From assembly GCA_031375105.1 (NCBI GenBank), contig JANMHJ010000046.1, forward strand, positions 217,558 to 281,557: a DNA stretch of 64,000 nucleotides, in the 5' to 3' direction. The stretch is from JANMDU01 sp031375105 (lineage in GTDB: Bacteria > Pseudomonadota > Gammaproteobacteria > Burkholderiales > Burkholderiaceae_C). The translations under genes were made by a program, and so were the position numbers. How positions within the stretch are numbered: position 1 is the stretch's first letter; the number at the start of each line of letters is the position of its first letter. This document shows positions 34,883-43,507 of this stretch, one piece after another. A model generated the notes under the pieces. It ran no database searches. It was given only the letters and a program-made list of their open reading frames with translations, and had not been told where the DNA came from.

Positions 34883-34912
34883 TTAGTATCGGTGGTGACT
34901 GGTTGGTATAAT
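34883..34912 (+). promoter_or_regulatory. Extended -10 promoter of the HiPIP gene
   Basis: TATAAT at 34907-34912 is preceded by TGG (extended -10, TG at 34904-34905), with a weak TTAGTA 18 bp upstream (34883-34888). The predicted start of transcription is about 30 bp before the HiPIP ATG. Confidence 0.55.
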
Positions 34913-34951
34913 CGCTTTGCTATATTGCAATTTACTCAACGTAAGCCACTC

Positions 34952-35275
34952 ATGAAAAGCCAACGTCGTTCCTTCATTATTTACGCAGCCTCAGCAGGTG
35001 CAGGCGCTGCCTTAACCAGCCAGGCTGCTTTTGCGCAAAAACCTGCGCTTGAACTGGTCAAAGACACAGATGCCAATGCAGTCGCTCTCGGCTACAAGAC
35101 AGACGGCACCAAGACCGATGTCAAAAAATACCCCAAATTTGTTGCAACTCAAAACTGCTTGAATTGCGCACTCTATGTCGGCGCTCCTAAAGACACCAGC
35201 GGTGCTTGCGCCTTGTTTGCTGGCAAAGCCGTGGCGCCAAAAGCATGGTGCAGCGCTTGGGTGAAGAAGGCTTAA
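34952..35275 (+). CDS. High-potential iron-sulfur protein (HiPIP)
   Basis: A 107-residue periplasmic 4Fe-4S electron carrier. A twin-arginine leader (MKSQRRSFIIYAASAGAGAA, cut after AAFAQ) is followed by a mature domain with the four cluster cysteines in NCLNCALYVG, GACALF and AWCSAWV. Short HiPIPs like this serve photosynthetic or respiratory electron flow in betaproteobacteria. Start is ATG 34952, 39 bp after a TATAAT element. Confidence 0.92.
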   Translation: MKSQRRSFIIYAASAGAGAALTSQAAFAQKPALELVKDTDANAVALGYKTDGTKTDVKKYPKFVATQNCLNCALYVGAPKDTSGACALFAGKAVAPKAWCSAWVKKA

Positions 35276-35297
35276 AGCGCTATTTGATCGGCGGCGG

Positions 35298-35594
35298 ATG
35301 CATTCTTTCAGTCATGTTGAATTGCCCGGGAGCCTCATGCGGGAGGCCGGGCTTTCAGCCGCTGATGTCTCTCGCATCATCGAGATGGCTTGGGAAGACC
35401 GCACGCCTTTTGAGGCGATTGAAAATCAATTCGGGCTCAACGAATCAGCTGTGGTGCGCCTGATGCGCCAAGAGATGAAAGCCGGCTCTTTCAAAATGTG
35501 GCGTAAACGCATGCATGCCCGCAAGACCAAACATCTGGCGCTACGCAGCGCAACAGTCAATCGCCATCGCGCTACGCACACGCGACAAGCTTGA
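35298..35594 (+). CDS. DUF2805 / TIGR03643 family protein
   Basis: A 98-residue protein with the conserved core LSAADVSRIIEMAWEDRTPF, then EAIENQFGLNESAVVRLMRQ and KAGSFKMWRKRMHARKTKH. It looks like a small helix-turn-helix protein with a basic C-terminal tail. The family is of unknown function and, as I recall, co-occurs with DUF2256 and cryptochrome genes; here it is 28 kb from that operon and 22 bp after the HiPIP gene. ATG 35337 is an alternative start. Confidence 0.8.
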   Translation: MHSFSHVELPGSLMREAGLSAADVSRIIEMAWEDRTPFEAIENQFGLNESAVVRLMRQEMKAGSFKMWRKRMHARKTKHLALRSATVNRHRATHTRQA

Positions 35595-35614
35595 TTTTTA
35601 AGAGAAAACTGCCT

Positions 35615-35660
35615 ATCCCCTTATAGAATACGCGCAGAGTGCTACTAAATTAGTAGCAAT
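35615..35660 (+). repeat. Dispersed repeat A, copy 7 (intergenic)
   Basis: Reads CCCTTATAGAATACGCGCAG, then AGTGCTACTAAATTAGTAGCAA, with a perfect TTGCTACTAA/TTAGTAGCAA-like hairpin at its end. It lies in the convergent gap between the DUF2805 and DUF3429 genes. Confidence 0.8.
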
Positions 35661-36163
35661 TAAATTGCCCCAGCGCCAATTAAGCAACTCAATACTGCGA
35701 CCACAGTCAATCGCAAACGCAGCGGCAGCCATTCAGACCAGCCAGCTGCAGCGTAGCTTTTGCGATCCACAAGATAGCAAGCTACGAGCAAAGCCGCGAT
35801 CAAAGGCAAACCTGCGTAGGCCGGCATGATGAGGCCGAGCCAAGCCACCAAGCTGGGCGAGATGCCCCAAATGAGATGAAAGCGCCGCGCTGCGCCGGGC
35901 TGGGTAGCGGCAATGCCCCAATGGATACCGCCGAGAAACGTGGCGATCAGTGCTGCATACGCGGTGAGAGCGATCGTGAGCCAAGGGCGCAAGTCGGTTT
36001 GCACGATCCAGAGCAGGGCCGCGAGCAACACAAAAGGAATCAGTCCTGCGTAGCCCAAACGCAACGCAAGTGCATCGGGTGGATGGATGCCTTCGGAGAG
36101 GGCTTGCGCAGCGGCGGCGCTGGAGGTGTCGGTGCGGGGAAGCGGGGCGGGCGGAAGAGGCAT
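35660..36163 (-). CDS. DUF3429 family membrane protein
   Basis: A 167-residue protein with a polar 30-residue N-terminus and four to five helices. Conserved segments are LRLGYAGLIPFVLLAALLW, YAALIATFLGGIHWGIA and LIMPAYAGLPLIAALLVACY, as in DUF3429. Function unknown; the IHWG motif is the most conserved part. Monocistronic, upstream of which lies a repeat A copy. Confidence 0.82.
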   Translation of the reverse strand: MPLPPAPLPRTDTSSAAAAQALSEGIHPPDALALRLGYAGLIPFVLLAALLWIVQTDLRPWLTIALTAYAALIATFLGGIHWGIAATQPGAARRFHLIWGISPSLVAWLGLIMPAYAGLPLIAALLVACYLVDRKSYAAAGWSEWLPLRLRLTVVAVLSCLIGAGAI

Positions 36164-36229
36164 GGGTTGCGATCAAATGCTAAGACACTTGATTTTACTG
36201 CTCGTATCTCGCTCTATTTGACGAAAATC

Positions 36230-36279
36230 GGCCTTTTTCCCTTATAAAATATGACTTGTTTGCTATTTAATTTGTAGCG
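36230..36279 (+). repeat. Dispersed repeat A, copy 8 (intergenic)
   Basis: Reads CCCTTATAAAATATGACTTG, then TTTGCTATTTAATTTGTAGC. It occupies most of the gap between the DUF3429 gene and the next minus-strand gene. Confidence 0.72.
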
Positions 36280-36286
36280 TTTGCGG

Positions 36287-36832
36287 TTACTGCGGCTTTC
36301 TTCGGTTGAGCACGATCCAAAGCCACGTGAAACCGAGCACGATGTAATTCAAGGCCATAAACCAAGGGGTGTTCCAGGCAATGCCGTCAAAACCGCGTTG
36401 GGTAAAGGGATAGAAAACAGGCACAGGATAGAACTCTGCTGAATGGGTAAAGATATCGATGACGATATGTGACCACCAGCCTAGTAGCGGTATCCACAGG
36501 CTGCGCAGTGCAAACCACAACAAAAGAGTCACGAAGCCAGCGATAACTGCGCTGTGCATGATGCAGTGCAAGTGGTGCGATAGCAGTTCTACCAAGGGGG
36601 GCAACATCGGCTCTTGCCCGGGCGATGCAATGGCGTAGCCGTGTACGGCAGAAAAAGTGCCATCCCCAAAAATTGTCCACACGGCAATCGGCAGCAGGTG
36701 CGCAATATCGGGCAACACGGCCATCGCAACTGTTGCAGCAGCTGTACGAGACGCCATAGGCCAACGGCGGTGCGCCAAACCTATGCCAGCGCCTGCCCAC
36801 AAACCGTGTGCAAATATGTCCATAGCAATCAA
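36287..36832 (-). CDS. Membrane-bound metal-dependent hydrolase-like protein
   Basis: A 181-residue protein with about four helices and conserved His/Asp positions resembling the YdjM/DUF457 inner-membrane hydrolase family: FAHGLWAGAGIG at the start, VLPDIAHLLP, a HHLHCIMHS stretch, WWSHIVIDIFTHS. These residues would bind metal. The activity is unknown. It lies 9 bp downstream of the copper ATPase gene and may share its transcript. ATG 36823 is an alternative start. Confidence 0.65.
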   Translation of the reverse strand: MIAMDIFAHGLWAGAGIGLAHRRWPMASRTAAATVAMAVLPDIAHLLPIAVWTIFGDGTFSAVHGYAIASPGQEPMLPPLVELLSHHLHCIMHSAVIAGFVTLLLWFALRSLWIPLLGWWSHIVIDIFTHSAEFYPVPVFYPFTQRGFDGIAWNTPWFMALNYIVLGFTWLWIVLNRRKPQ

Positions 36833-36841
36833 CCGACTCCC

Positions 36842-39205
36842 TCAGTCTTGTTTAAGTGTTGTACTGCGCAGGCGCAATGCGTTGGTGATGACAGAGACTG
36901 AACTCAAACTCATAGCCAGCGCGGCGATCATCGGCGAAAGCAGCCAGCCCGTGAGGGAATACAGCAAACCCGACGCCAGCGGAACACCCAAGCTGTTGTA
37001 GATAAACGCAAACGTCAGGTTTTGCTTCATGTTAGCCACAGTGGCCACCGACAGAGCGCGCGCGGTGGCGATGCCGCGCAAGTCGCCTTTGACCAACGTG
37101 ACCTGTGCGCTGTTCATGGCCACATCCGTCCCTGTGCCCATGGCGATGCCGATGTCAGCCTTGGCCAGTGCAGGTGCGTCGTTGATGCCGTCGCCAGCCA
37201 TGGCCACCACACGGCCTTCTTTTTGCAGGCGCTCGACCAATGCCAGTTTGTCCGCCGGTTTGACCTCGCCCAGCACCTCGGTGATGCCCAACTGTGTGCC
37301 TACAGCGCGCGCGGTGGTCAAGCCATCCCCTGTGGCCATGATCACGCGCAGGCCGGCAGCTCGCAGCGATGCCAATGCATCTTTGGTGGTGGTTTTGATC
37401 GGATCAGCCACCGCCAGCAAGCCAGCCAATTGGCCGTTTGCAGCCAAATACATCACGCTAGCCCCTCGCCCGCGCAATTCTTCGGCTTGGCTGGCCAGCG
37501 CACTTGCATCAACGCCAAGAGTCTGCATGAACGCTGTGTTGCCGAGCGCCAAGGGTTGGCCTGCCACTATGCCGCTCACACCGATACCGGAGGCAGAGTC
37601 AAACTGTTCGGGCTTGTCCAGCACCAAGTTTTGCGCGCGCGCTGCTGCCACGATGGCTGCGGCAAGAGGATGTTCACTGCCTTGGTCTAGGCTAGCGGCC
37701 AGGCGCAGCACCTCGGTGTCGGTGAATTTGCCCACCGCGACGGCGCGTTCGAAGGCAGGTCGTCCTTCGGTCAGGGTGCCGGTTTTGTCGACAATCAGGG
37801 TGTCGATTTTGCGCAGATTTTCAATGGCTGCTGCATCACGAAACAGAATGCCCATCGTCGCCGCCCGACCGGTGGCCACCATGATGGACATGGGCGTAGC
37901 CAGACCCAGCGCGCAAGGGCAGGCAATGATCAGCACCGCCACCGCGTTGATCAAGCCATACACCCAACTAGGCTCTGGGCCAAATAAACCCCAGCCAAAG
38001 AAGGTGAGCAAGGCAATGCTGACCACGCTGACGACAAAATAGCCCGCGACGCTGTCGGCCATGCGCTGCATCGGTGCACGAGAGCGCTGCGCCAGCGCCA
38101 CCATTTGCACAATTTGCGCGAGCACGGTGGCTGAGCCAACATGCTCGCTGCGCATGGTCAGCGCGCCGCTGGTGTTAAGCGTCGCTCCAATCAACTTATC
38201 GCCGGGGCGCTTGGTGACTGGCATCGGCTCGCCAGTGAGCATAGACTCGTCCACGGCACTCTGACCCTCGGTGACCACACCATCCACGGGCACTTTCTCA
38301 CCAGGTCGCACGCGCAGCAAGTCACCCACATGCACATGGGTCAGGGGGACATCTTCCTCTGTGCCATCGGCTCGAATGCGGCGCGCTGTTTTGGGTGCCA
38401 GGCCAAGCAGTGATTTGATGGCCGCTGATGTTTGTGAGCGTGCTTTCAGCTCCAGCATCTGCCCCAATAGTGTGAGCGAGATGATCACCGCAGCAGCTTC
38501 AAAATACACCGCCACCCGCCCCATCGATATAAAGGCCGCCGGAAATACTTGCGGGCTGACAGTAGCGACCACGCTATAGGCAAAAGCAGCGCCAGTGCCC
38601 AAGCCAATCAGGGTCCACATGTTGGGGCTGCGGTGGATGATGGACTGCGCGCCGCGCACAAAAAATGGCCAGCCAGCCCACAGCACAATGGGGATCGCCA
38701 ACACCATCTCAATCCAACTCTGCGTCGCCATATCAAACCATTGCAGGCGATGGCCCAGCATGGCCAGCACGGTCACCACCACGGTGAGCGGCAGCGTCCA
38801 CCAAAAACGGTGTCTAAAGTCAACGAGTTCGGGGTTTTCGTCGTCGTCCAGACTGGGTTGCACAGGCTCCAGCGCCATACCGCACTTGGGGCAACTGCCC
38901 GCATGGTCTTGGCGAATTTCCGGGTGCATCGGGCAGGTGTAAAGCGCATTTGCAGCGCCGATTGCAAGCTCATTGTGCGGCGCAGTTAGATGAACAGTTT
39001 CAGAAGCCACGTGCGCTGCCATGCTCATCTCTGGATACTTTTGAGGATTGGCTGCAAACTTAGTGCGGCAACTGGCGCTACAAAAGTACACCTTATGGGA
39101 CTGATGTTCTAGGTGGTGAGGTGATTGTGCAGTCACCGTCATTCCACACACAGGGTCCTTCAAACCATCGGGGCTGATCGCCTGCTTGTGTGCACTTATA
39201 TCCAT
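36842..39205 (-). CDS. Copper/heavy-metal-translocating P1B-type ATPase with YHS and HMBD domains
   Basis: A 787-residue metal exporter. The N-terminus lacks a GMxCxxC HMA domain; it has a YHS domain (LKDPVCGMTVTAQ, then VYFCSASCRTKF) and a heavy-metal-binding domain (YTCPMHPEIRQDHAGSCPKC). Membrane and catalytic motifs follow: ESMLTGEPMPV, IIACPCALGLATP (CPC), VDKTGTLTEG, SEHPLAAAI and MAGDGINDAPALAKADIG. This layout is that of CopA/CopB-like copper or silver pumps. The start at ATG 39205 has AAGG 8 bp upstream; ATG 39250 is in frame but adds only a short hydrophobic piece. An FNR box 130 bp upstream suggests low-oxygen induction. Confidence 0.9.
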   Translation of the reverse strand: MDISAHKQAISPDGLKDPVCGMTVTAQSPHHLEHQSHKVYFCSASCRTKFAANPQKYPEMSMAAHVASETVHLTAPHNELAIGAANALYTCPMHPEIRQDHAGSCPKCGMALEPVQPSLDDDENPELVDFRHRFWWTLPLTVVVTVLAMLGHRLQWFDMATQSWIEMVLAIPIVLWAGWPFFVRGAQSIIHRSPNMWTLIGLGTGAAFAYSVVATVSPQVFPAAFISMGRVAVYFEAAAVIISLTLLGQMLELKARSQTSAAIKSLLGLAPKTARRIRADGTEEDVPLTHVHVGDLLRVRPGEKVPVDGVVTEGQSAVDESMLTGEPMPVTKRPGDKLIGATLNTSGALTMRSEHVGSATVLAQIVQMVALAQRSRAPMQRMADSVAGYFVVSVVSIALLTFFGWGLFGPEPSWVYGLINAVAVLIIACPCALGLATPMSIMVATGRAATMGILFRDAAAIENLRKIDTLIVDKTGTLTEGRPAFERAVAVGKFTDTEVLRLAASLDQGSEHPLAAAIVAAARAQNLVLDKPEQFDSASGIGVSGIVAGQPLALGNTAFMQTLGVDASALASQAEELRGRGASVMYLAANGQLAGLLAVADPIKTTTKDALASLRAAGLRVIMATGDGLTTARAVGTQLGITEVLGEVKPADKLALVERLQKEGRVVAMAGDGINDAPALAKADIGIAMGTGTDVAMNSAQVTLVKGDLRGIATARALSVATVANMKQNLTFAFIYNSLGVPLASGLLYSLTGWLLSPMIAALAMSLSSVSVITNALRLRSTTLKQD

Positions 39206-39334
39206 ATTGGCCTTAAAAAATATACCAATGACGGCGCGGCTCAGAATCATTCAATGCGCTTTGACCGAGGATACGGCATTGCCACGCAGTCTTCACCTCA
39301 ATTTTTGATACGGCGCTGGATATATGGCGAATGG

Positions 39335-39348
39335 TTGATTTACATCAA
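39335..39348. promoter_or_regulatory. FNR/Anr box upstream of the copper ATPase
   Basis: TTGATTTACATCAA matches TTGAT-N4-ATCAA in full. A TATCAA hexamer on the minus strand lies 34 bp away, so the ATPase gene is the probable target; no such hexamer is seen toward prpE. The rest of the 414-bp gap (39206-39619) holds no gene that I can support. Confidence 0.75.
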
Positions 39349-39619
39349 TGCATCAGGATGTGGAGCGGCAGAAAAGGGCATGGGGAGCGCCAATATCCAA
39401 CTTACGAATCACCGCGGTGGCTGAGTAGGGTCTGCCTCTGGGCGCAAAATCGGGCTACAGTTGAATTTACGAGTTTGGCCATGTCTTGCCTCGGGTTTTT
39501 GAGCATTACTGCGCTGGCGCGATAGGTGCAAGATAGGGTTTGCTGGGGTGTCAGGCCGCAGCAAGCCCAGTCGCCATAATTATGAATTCAGTTTCCCAAG
39601 TATCCGAGAAAGACTAGCT

Positions 39620-41569
39620 ATGACCGCGTATGCCGATTTTTACCAGCGTTCTATTGCCCAACCAGAAGCTTTCTGGAAAGAGCAGGCGACTCTTGTTGAT
39701 TGGTTTGAGCAACCGCAGCAGATCTGCGACTACAGCAACCCGCCCTTTGCCAACTGGTATGTAGGCGGCAAGACGAATCTCTGCCACAACGCGGTGGATC
39801 GGCATTTGAAAGACCGCGCGAATCAGCCGGCGGTTGTCTTCGTCAGCACCGAAACCAACACCGAGAAAACCTACAACTTTCGCCAGTTGCATACCGAGGT
39901 GCAATGCATGGCCGCCATCTTGCAAGAGATGGGTGTGCAAAAAGGCGATCGCGTGTTGATTTACATGCCGATGATTGCCCAGGCGCTGTTTGCCATGTTG
40001 GCTTGCGCACGCATCGGCGCGATTCATTCGGTGGTATTTGGCGGCTTTGCCAGTGGCTCGCTTGCATCGCGCATCGACGATGCCACGCCGCGTGTGGTTA
40101 TCACAGCTGATGCGGGCTCACGCGCGGGAAAGATCGTGCCTTACACGCCCTTGCTGAAAGAAGCCGTGGCATTGGCGAGCGTCAAGCCAGAGAGCATCTT
40201 GATCGTGGATCGCGGTCTTTCTGCTATCGATTTAGGAGCACTCCACGCAGTAGATTATGACTCTAGCAGGCTAAAACACTTAAATTCCGAGGTGCCCTGC
40301 GCTCATCTGGACAGCACAGACATCAGCTACACGCTCTACACCAGTGGCACGACGGGTAAGCCCAAAGGCGTGCAGCGCGATACAGGCGGCTATGCGGTGG
40401 CACTTGCTGCGAGCATGAAATATATTTTTGATTGCAAGCCCGGCCAAGTGTATTTCGCTACGTCTGATATCGGCTGGGTGGTTGGTCACAGCTACATTGT
40501 TTATGGCCCGTTGATCGCTGGCATGACGACGCTGTTTTACGAAGGCACGCCTGTGCGAGGCTTGGATGGCGAGGCAGATGGCGGTATCTGGTGGCGCTTG
40601 GTGGAGAAATACAAAGTCACGCATATGTTCAGCGCACCGACCGCGATTCGCGTGCTGAAGAAACAAGATGAAGCGCATCTCAAAAAATACGATCTGTCTT
40701 CGCTCCAAGCGCTGTTCCTCGCAGGCGAGCCAGTGGACGAGCCGACCGCGCGATGGATTGCCGCTGGCATTGGTAAACCTGTGATTGACAACTACTGGCA
40801 GACAGAGACGGGTTGGCCGATTTTGGCCACGGCCAATGGCGGTGGCTTGGAAGGGCCGAAGCCGCAATTCGGCAGCCCTGGCGTGCCGATGTATGGCTAT
40901 AAGCTCAAGCTTGTGCATGAGTCCACTGGCGAAGAGCTGAAAGTTGCAGGCGAAAAAGGCGTGGTCGTGATCGAAGGCCCGCTGCCTCCGGGCGCGATGC
41001 AAACCGTGTGGCGCGATGATGAGCGTTTTGTGAACACCTATTGGAAGAGCATTCCGGGCAAGATGGTTTACAGCACCTTCGACTGGGGCATTCGAGATGC
41101 CAACGGCTATTTCACGATCCTCGGCCGAACAGACGATGTGATCAACGTAGCCGGGCATCGCTTGGGTACGCGCGAGATTGAAGAGAGTATTGCTGCGCAT
41201 CCGAATGTGGCTGAAGTGGCGGTGGTCGGTGTGGCAGATAACCTCAAAGGACAGGTGGCGATGGCGTTTGCTGTAGCGCGTGATACGAGCGGGCTGACCA
41301 GCGATGCGGCTCGTCTGAAGTTGGAAGGCGAAATCATGAAGCTGGTGGATGGTGACTTGGGCGCAGTCGCTCGGCCATCGCGCGTTTATTTCGTCACGCT
41401 TCTGCCCAAAACCCGCTCTGGCAAGCTCCTGCGCCGCGCGATTCAAGCCATCTGCGAAGGCCGCGACACAGGAGATTTAGCCACGCTGGATGACCCCGCG
41501 CCATTGCTGCAAATCAAAGAATTGGTCTCGGTGAAATTATCGGGCGAGTTGCACGACTCACCTAAATGA
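39620..41569 (+). CDS. prpE: Propionyl-CoA synthetase
   Basis: ATP-dependent activation of propionate (and acetate) to the CoA thioester. The 649-residue ANL-superfamily enzyme begins TAYADFYQRSIAQPEAFWKE and has CHNAVDRHL, VLIYMPMIAQALFAMLACAR, the A3 motif YTSGTTGKPKGVQRDTGGYA, FATSDIGWVVGHSY, VIDNYWQTETGWPI and ILGRTDDVINVAGHRLGTRE. The C-terminal catalytic Lys is in PKTRSGKLLRR. These match PrpE better than Acs. A degenerate repeat A copy is translated in reverse orientation in a variable segment (SAIDLGALHAVDYDS). ATG 39620 has GAGAAAG upstream and matches the family start. Confidence 0.93.
   Translation: MTAYADFYQRSIAQPEAFWKEQATLVDWFEQPQQICDYSNPPFANWYVGGKTNLCHNAVDRHLKDRANQPAVVFVSTETNTEKTYNFRQLHTEVQCMAAILQEMGVQKGDRVLIYMPMIAQALFAMLACARIGAIHSVVFGGFASGSLASRIDDATPRVVITADAGSRAGKIVPYTPLLKEAVALASVKPESILIVDRGLSAIDLGALHAVDYDSSRLKHLNSEVPCAHLDSTDISYTLYTSGTTGKPKGVQRDTGGYAVALAASMKYIFDCKPGQVYFATSDIGWVVGHSYIVYGPLIAGMTTLFYEGTPVRGLDGEADGGIWWRLVEKYKVTHMFSAPTAIRVLKKQDEAHLKKYDLSSLQALFLAGEPVDEPTARWIAAGIGKPVIDNYWQTETGWPILATANGGGLEGPKPQFGSPGVPMYGYKLKLVHESTGEELKVAGEKGVVVIEGPLPPGAMQTVWRDDERFVNTYWKSIPGKMVYSTFDWGIRDANGYFTILGRTDDVINVAGHRLGTREIEESIAAHPNVAEVAVVGVADNLKGQVAMAFAVARDTSGLTSDAARLKLEGEIMKLVDGDLGAVARPSRVYFVTLLPKTRSGKLLRRAIQAICEGRDTGDLATLDDPAPLLQIKELVSVKLSGELHDSPK
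40221..40272 (-). repeat. Dispersed repeat A, copy 9 (inside prpE, reverse orientation, degenerate)
   Basis: The minus strand reads AGTCATAATCTACTGCGTGG, then AGTGCTCCTAAATCGATAGCAG, aligned along its length with the other copies but with more differences. It is translated on the plus strand in a region where PrpE proteins vary. Confidence 0.55.
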
Positions 41570-41934
41570 CACCTTCTTTTATTCTATGGCGCGGACTAGC
41601 TGCTTGCATCACATTGGTCTTGTGCGCGAGTGCGTATGCGCAAACTGCCAATAAGCCCGCTAAGAAACTCAAAACCCTTAGCTACACCTGCCGCGTCCTC
41701 TATGAGCCCTCACGCTCGCTCTGGGTACGTGAGCTGGAGCTTGATTACGACAGCAAAGCCTTCCAAGTGTTGCGCATTGATGGTGTGCGCCTGCATGGTT
41801 TCTCAGTCGATGGCGCGGTCATCGTTACGCATCTGGACAACGAACGCATCTTTATCGATTTGAGTGTGCCAAGTTGGCGTAGCCAATTTCGTGAGGCTGC
41901 TGTGGGGCAGGGTGTTTGTATTAAGAATCGCTGA
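41566..41934 (+). CDS. Small exported protein of unknown function
   Basis: 122 residues with a signal peptide (FILWRGLAACITLVLCASAY, cut after AYAQ). The mature part is about 100 residues, with two Cys (YTCRV and QGVCIKN) that could form a disulfide, and beta-strand-like segments such as YDSKAFQVLRIDGVRLHGFS. Its ATG overlaps the prpE stop (ATGA), so it is co-translated with prpE. I recognise no family. Confidence 0.75.
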   Translation: MTPSFILWRGLAACITLVLCASAYAQTANKPAKKLKTLSYTCRVLYEPSRSLWVRELELDYDSKAFQVLRIDGVRLHGFSVDGAVIVTHLDNERIFIDLSVPSWRSQFREAAVGQGVCIKNR

Positions 41935-41943
41935 GGGCGTGGG

Positions 41944-42148
41944 TTTGAATGCAAATACCGGACGCAGAGGACGCAAAGGTTGCGCAGAAGACGCAGAGAA
42001 GAAAACAGAAAAAGAAATGAAGTTTGACTAACTGTTGGCAACGATATTTTTTGAAACTTACTCTCTGACTTTTCTTTTGTATTTTTTGCGTCTTCTGCGT
42101 AACCTTTGCGACTTCTGCGTCCGGTATTCCTGTCTTCAGGTATTCAAA
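41944..42148. repeat. Long inverted repeat of ACGCAGA-rich sequence
   Basis: The left arm (about 41944-42014: AAATACCGGACGCAGAGGAC and on) is complementary to the right arm (about 42069-42148: ACTTCTGCGTCCGGTATT). The arms are about 65-75 bp and imperfect; an inner pair AAGTTT/AAACTT closes the structure. It sits between the prpE operon and the convergent S4 gene and reaches into the last codons of the latter. Such ACGCAGA repeats occur in many bacterial genomes; here it may also act as a bidirectional terminator. Confidence 0.8.
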
Positions 42149-42575
42149 TCTCCGCGCTCCAGCGATCATTCCAAGAAGTTGATCCGCTCTTGGCCTCGTC
42201 CAAAGATCGTCGATCTCGCTTCGTCGGCCTGCCTTGAGTCATCGCAGCAGCAGGCTCGTGATTGAAGCGGCGGATGTCTTGTGCCTTGTCCCGCGCCGCA
42301 ATGCTCTCAGCCGTCTCGCAATACAAAGTCTGCGCCTGAGGCGCACCGCCGCGTTGTTCACTCACCTGCAGCACATCAATCACCGTCACAAGAGCTGTGC
42401 GCAGTAGCTCGATCTGATCGCCTGCTTTCACATCACGCGAGGCCTTGGCCACTTGCCCATTGAGCTTGATACGGCCTTTGCTAATTTCATCTGAGGCCAA
42501 GCTGCGCGTCTTGTAAAAACGCGCGGCCCAGAGGTATTTGTCGATGCGGGTGGACTCTACAATCTTTAATTCCAT
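42144..42575 (-). CDS. S4-domain RNA-binding protein, Hsp15-like
   Basis: 143 residues with an N-terminal S4 domain (RIDKYLWAARFYKTRSLASD, then ISKGRIKLNGQVAKASRDVK and GDQIELL), as in HslR, which rescues stalled 50S subunits carrying a nascent chain. The C-terminal 50 residues are basic and unstructured (GRPTKRDRRSLDEAKSGS), as is usual. The gene ends at the edge of the long inverted repeat. It is divergent from the RfbD-like gene. Confidence 0.88.
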   Translation of the reverse strand: MELKIVESTRIDKYLWAARFYKTRSLASDEISKGRIKLNGQVAKASRDVKAGDQIELLRTALVTVIDVLQVSEQRGGAPQAQTLYCETAESIAARDKAQDIRRFNHEPAAAMTQGRPTKRDRRSLDEAKSGSTSWNDRWSAEI

Positions 42576-42596
42576 ACCAAGATGATAAAGCGATTC

Positions 42597-43439
42597 ATGA
42601 AAACTGTACTTTTAGGCTCAAATGGCCTACTCGGCGGCGCAGTATCTGTGCAAGGTGCTCATGAATTCATAGCGCCTCGGCATAGTGAGCTTGATTTGCT
42701 TGGGTTTGAGGCAGTGCGCGCTTGGATTGCGCAGCGCAAGCCCGATGTCGTTATCAACTGCACGGCGTATAGCCAAGTCGATACAGCCGAAGATGAGCCC
42801 GATGTGGCCTATGCGCTGAACCATCTTGCGGTGAAAAACCTCGCCCTAGCCTGCGATACCGTGCAAGCCAGCCTCGTGCATTTTTCTACTGATTTTGTTT
42901 TCGACGGCACGAAAGGTTCAACCTACGTTGAGAGTGACGCGCCCAATCCGCTTGGCGTGTACGGAGCCAGCAAGCTAGCAGGCGAGCAAGCCGTGTTAGC
43001 TAGCACTGGCGCGCACTTTGCCTTCCGTGTTAGCTGGCTCTACGGCCCTGCCGGTAAAAACTTCTTCAGCGGCGTGCGCAACTGGCTCCAAGAAGAGCGC
43101 CATCTGCCCATCGTGAGCGACCAAACCTCCACGCCGAACGACGTAACGAATCTCGCTCGTGCCTTAAACGCTTGGCTCAGCTTAGCGAAAACTCATCCCG
43201 CTGGCTGCAAAGCATTCTTCCAGCAGCACCGTGGCCTGTATCACTTCAGCGCCCCAGAGGTGATGAGCCGCTACGAATTCGCGCAGCAGGTGCAAGAGGA
43301 TTTGAAATCCAAAGGCATCCCAGTTAAAGCCACGATGGAGCCCGTGCCAGCCAGCCGCTTCCCCATGAAAGCCAAGCGGCCAGCGCACAGCGGTTTGAAT
43401 TCAACTAAGTTTGAACAACGCTTTGGCATCACACTGTAA
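42597..43439 (+). CDS. dTDP-4-dehydrorhamnose reductase family protein (RfbD-like)
   Basis: A 280-residue SDR beginning MKTVLLGSNGLLGGAV (NAD(P) site). It has PDVVINCTAYSQVDTAEDEP, DFVFDGTKGSTYVE, the catalytic YGASKLAGEQAVL and VSWLYGPAGKNFF, the standard RfbD/RmlD order. RmlD makes dTDP-L-rhamnose. No rmlABC genes are adjacent, so another sugar or a spermidine/methionine-adenosyl MAT2B-like role is possible. ATG 42597 is chosen over 42582 because the NAD strand begins right after it. Confidence 0.8.
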   Translation: MKTVLLGSNGLLGGAVSVQGAHEFIAPRHSELDLLGFEAVRAWIAQRKPDVVINCTAYSQVDTAEDEPDVAYALNHLAVKNLALACDTVQASLVHFSTDFVFDGTKGSTYVESDAPNPLGVYGASKLAGEQAVLASTGAHFAFRVSWLYGPAGKNFFSGVRNWLQEERHLPIVSDQTSTPNDVTNLARALNAWLSLAKTHPAGCKAFFQQHRGLYHFSAPEVMSRYEFAQQVQEDLKSKGIPVKATMEPVPASRFPMKAKRPAHSGLNSTKFEQRFGITL

Positions 43440-43440
43440 A

Positions 43441-43490
43441 CCCCGTTCCCCCTGAGCTTGTCGAAGGGCTCCCGAGTGCTTCGATCCTTT
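43441..43490. repeat. GAGCTTGTCGAAGGGC-type intergenic repeat
   Basis: CCCTGAGCTTGTCGAAGGGC followed by TCCCGAGTGCTTCGATCCTTTGTC, in the convergent gap between the RfbD-like gene and the hydrolase gene. This dispersed motif is found in many proteobacterial genomes; a weak relative may exist at 61390. Confidence 0.65.
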
Positions 43491-43507
43491 GTCAAACTCT
43501 GGACAGG

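Noticed and set aside
39331..39525. Possible 64-residue gene upstream of prpE
   Set aside because: It overlaps the FNR box, has no ribosome site and no plausible protein features.
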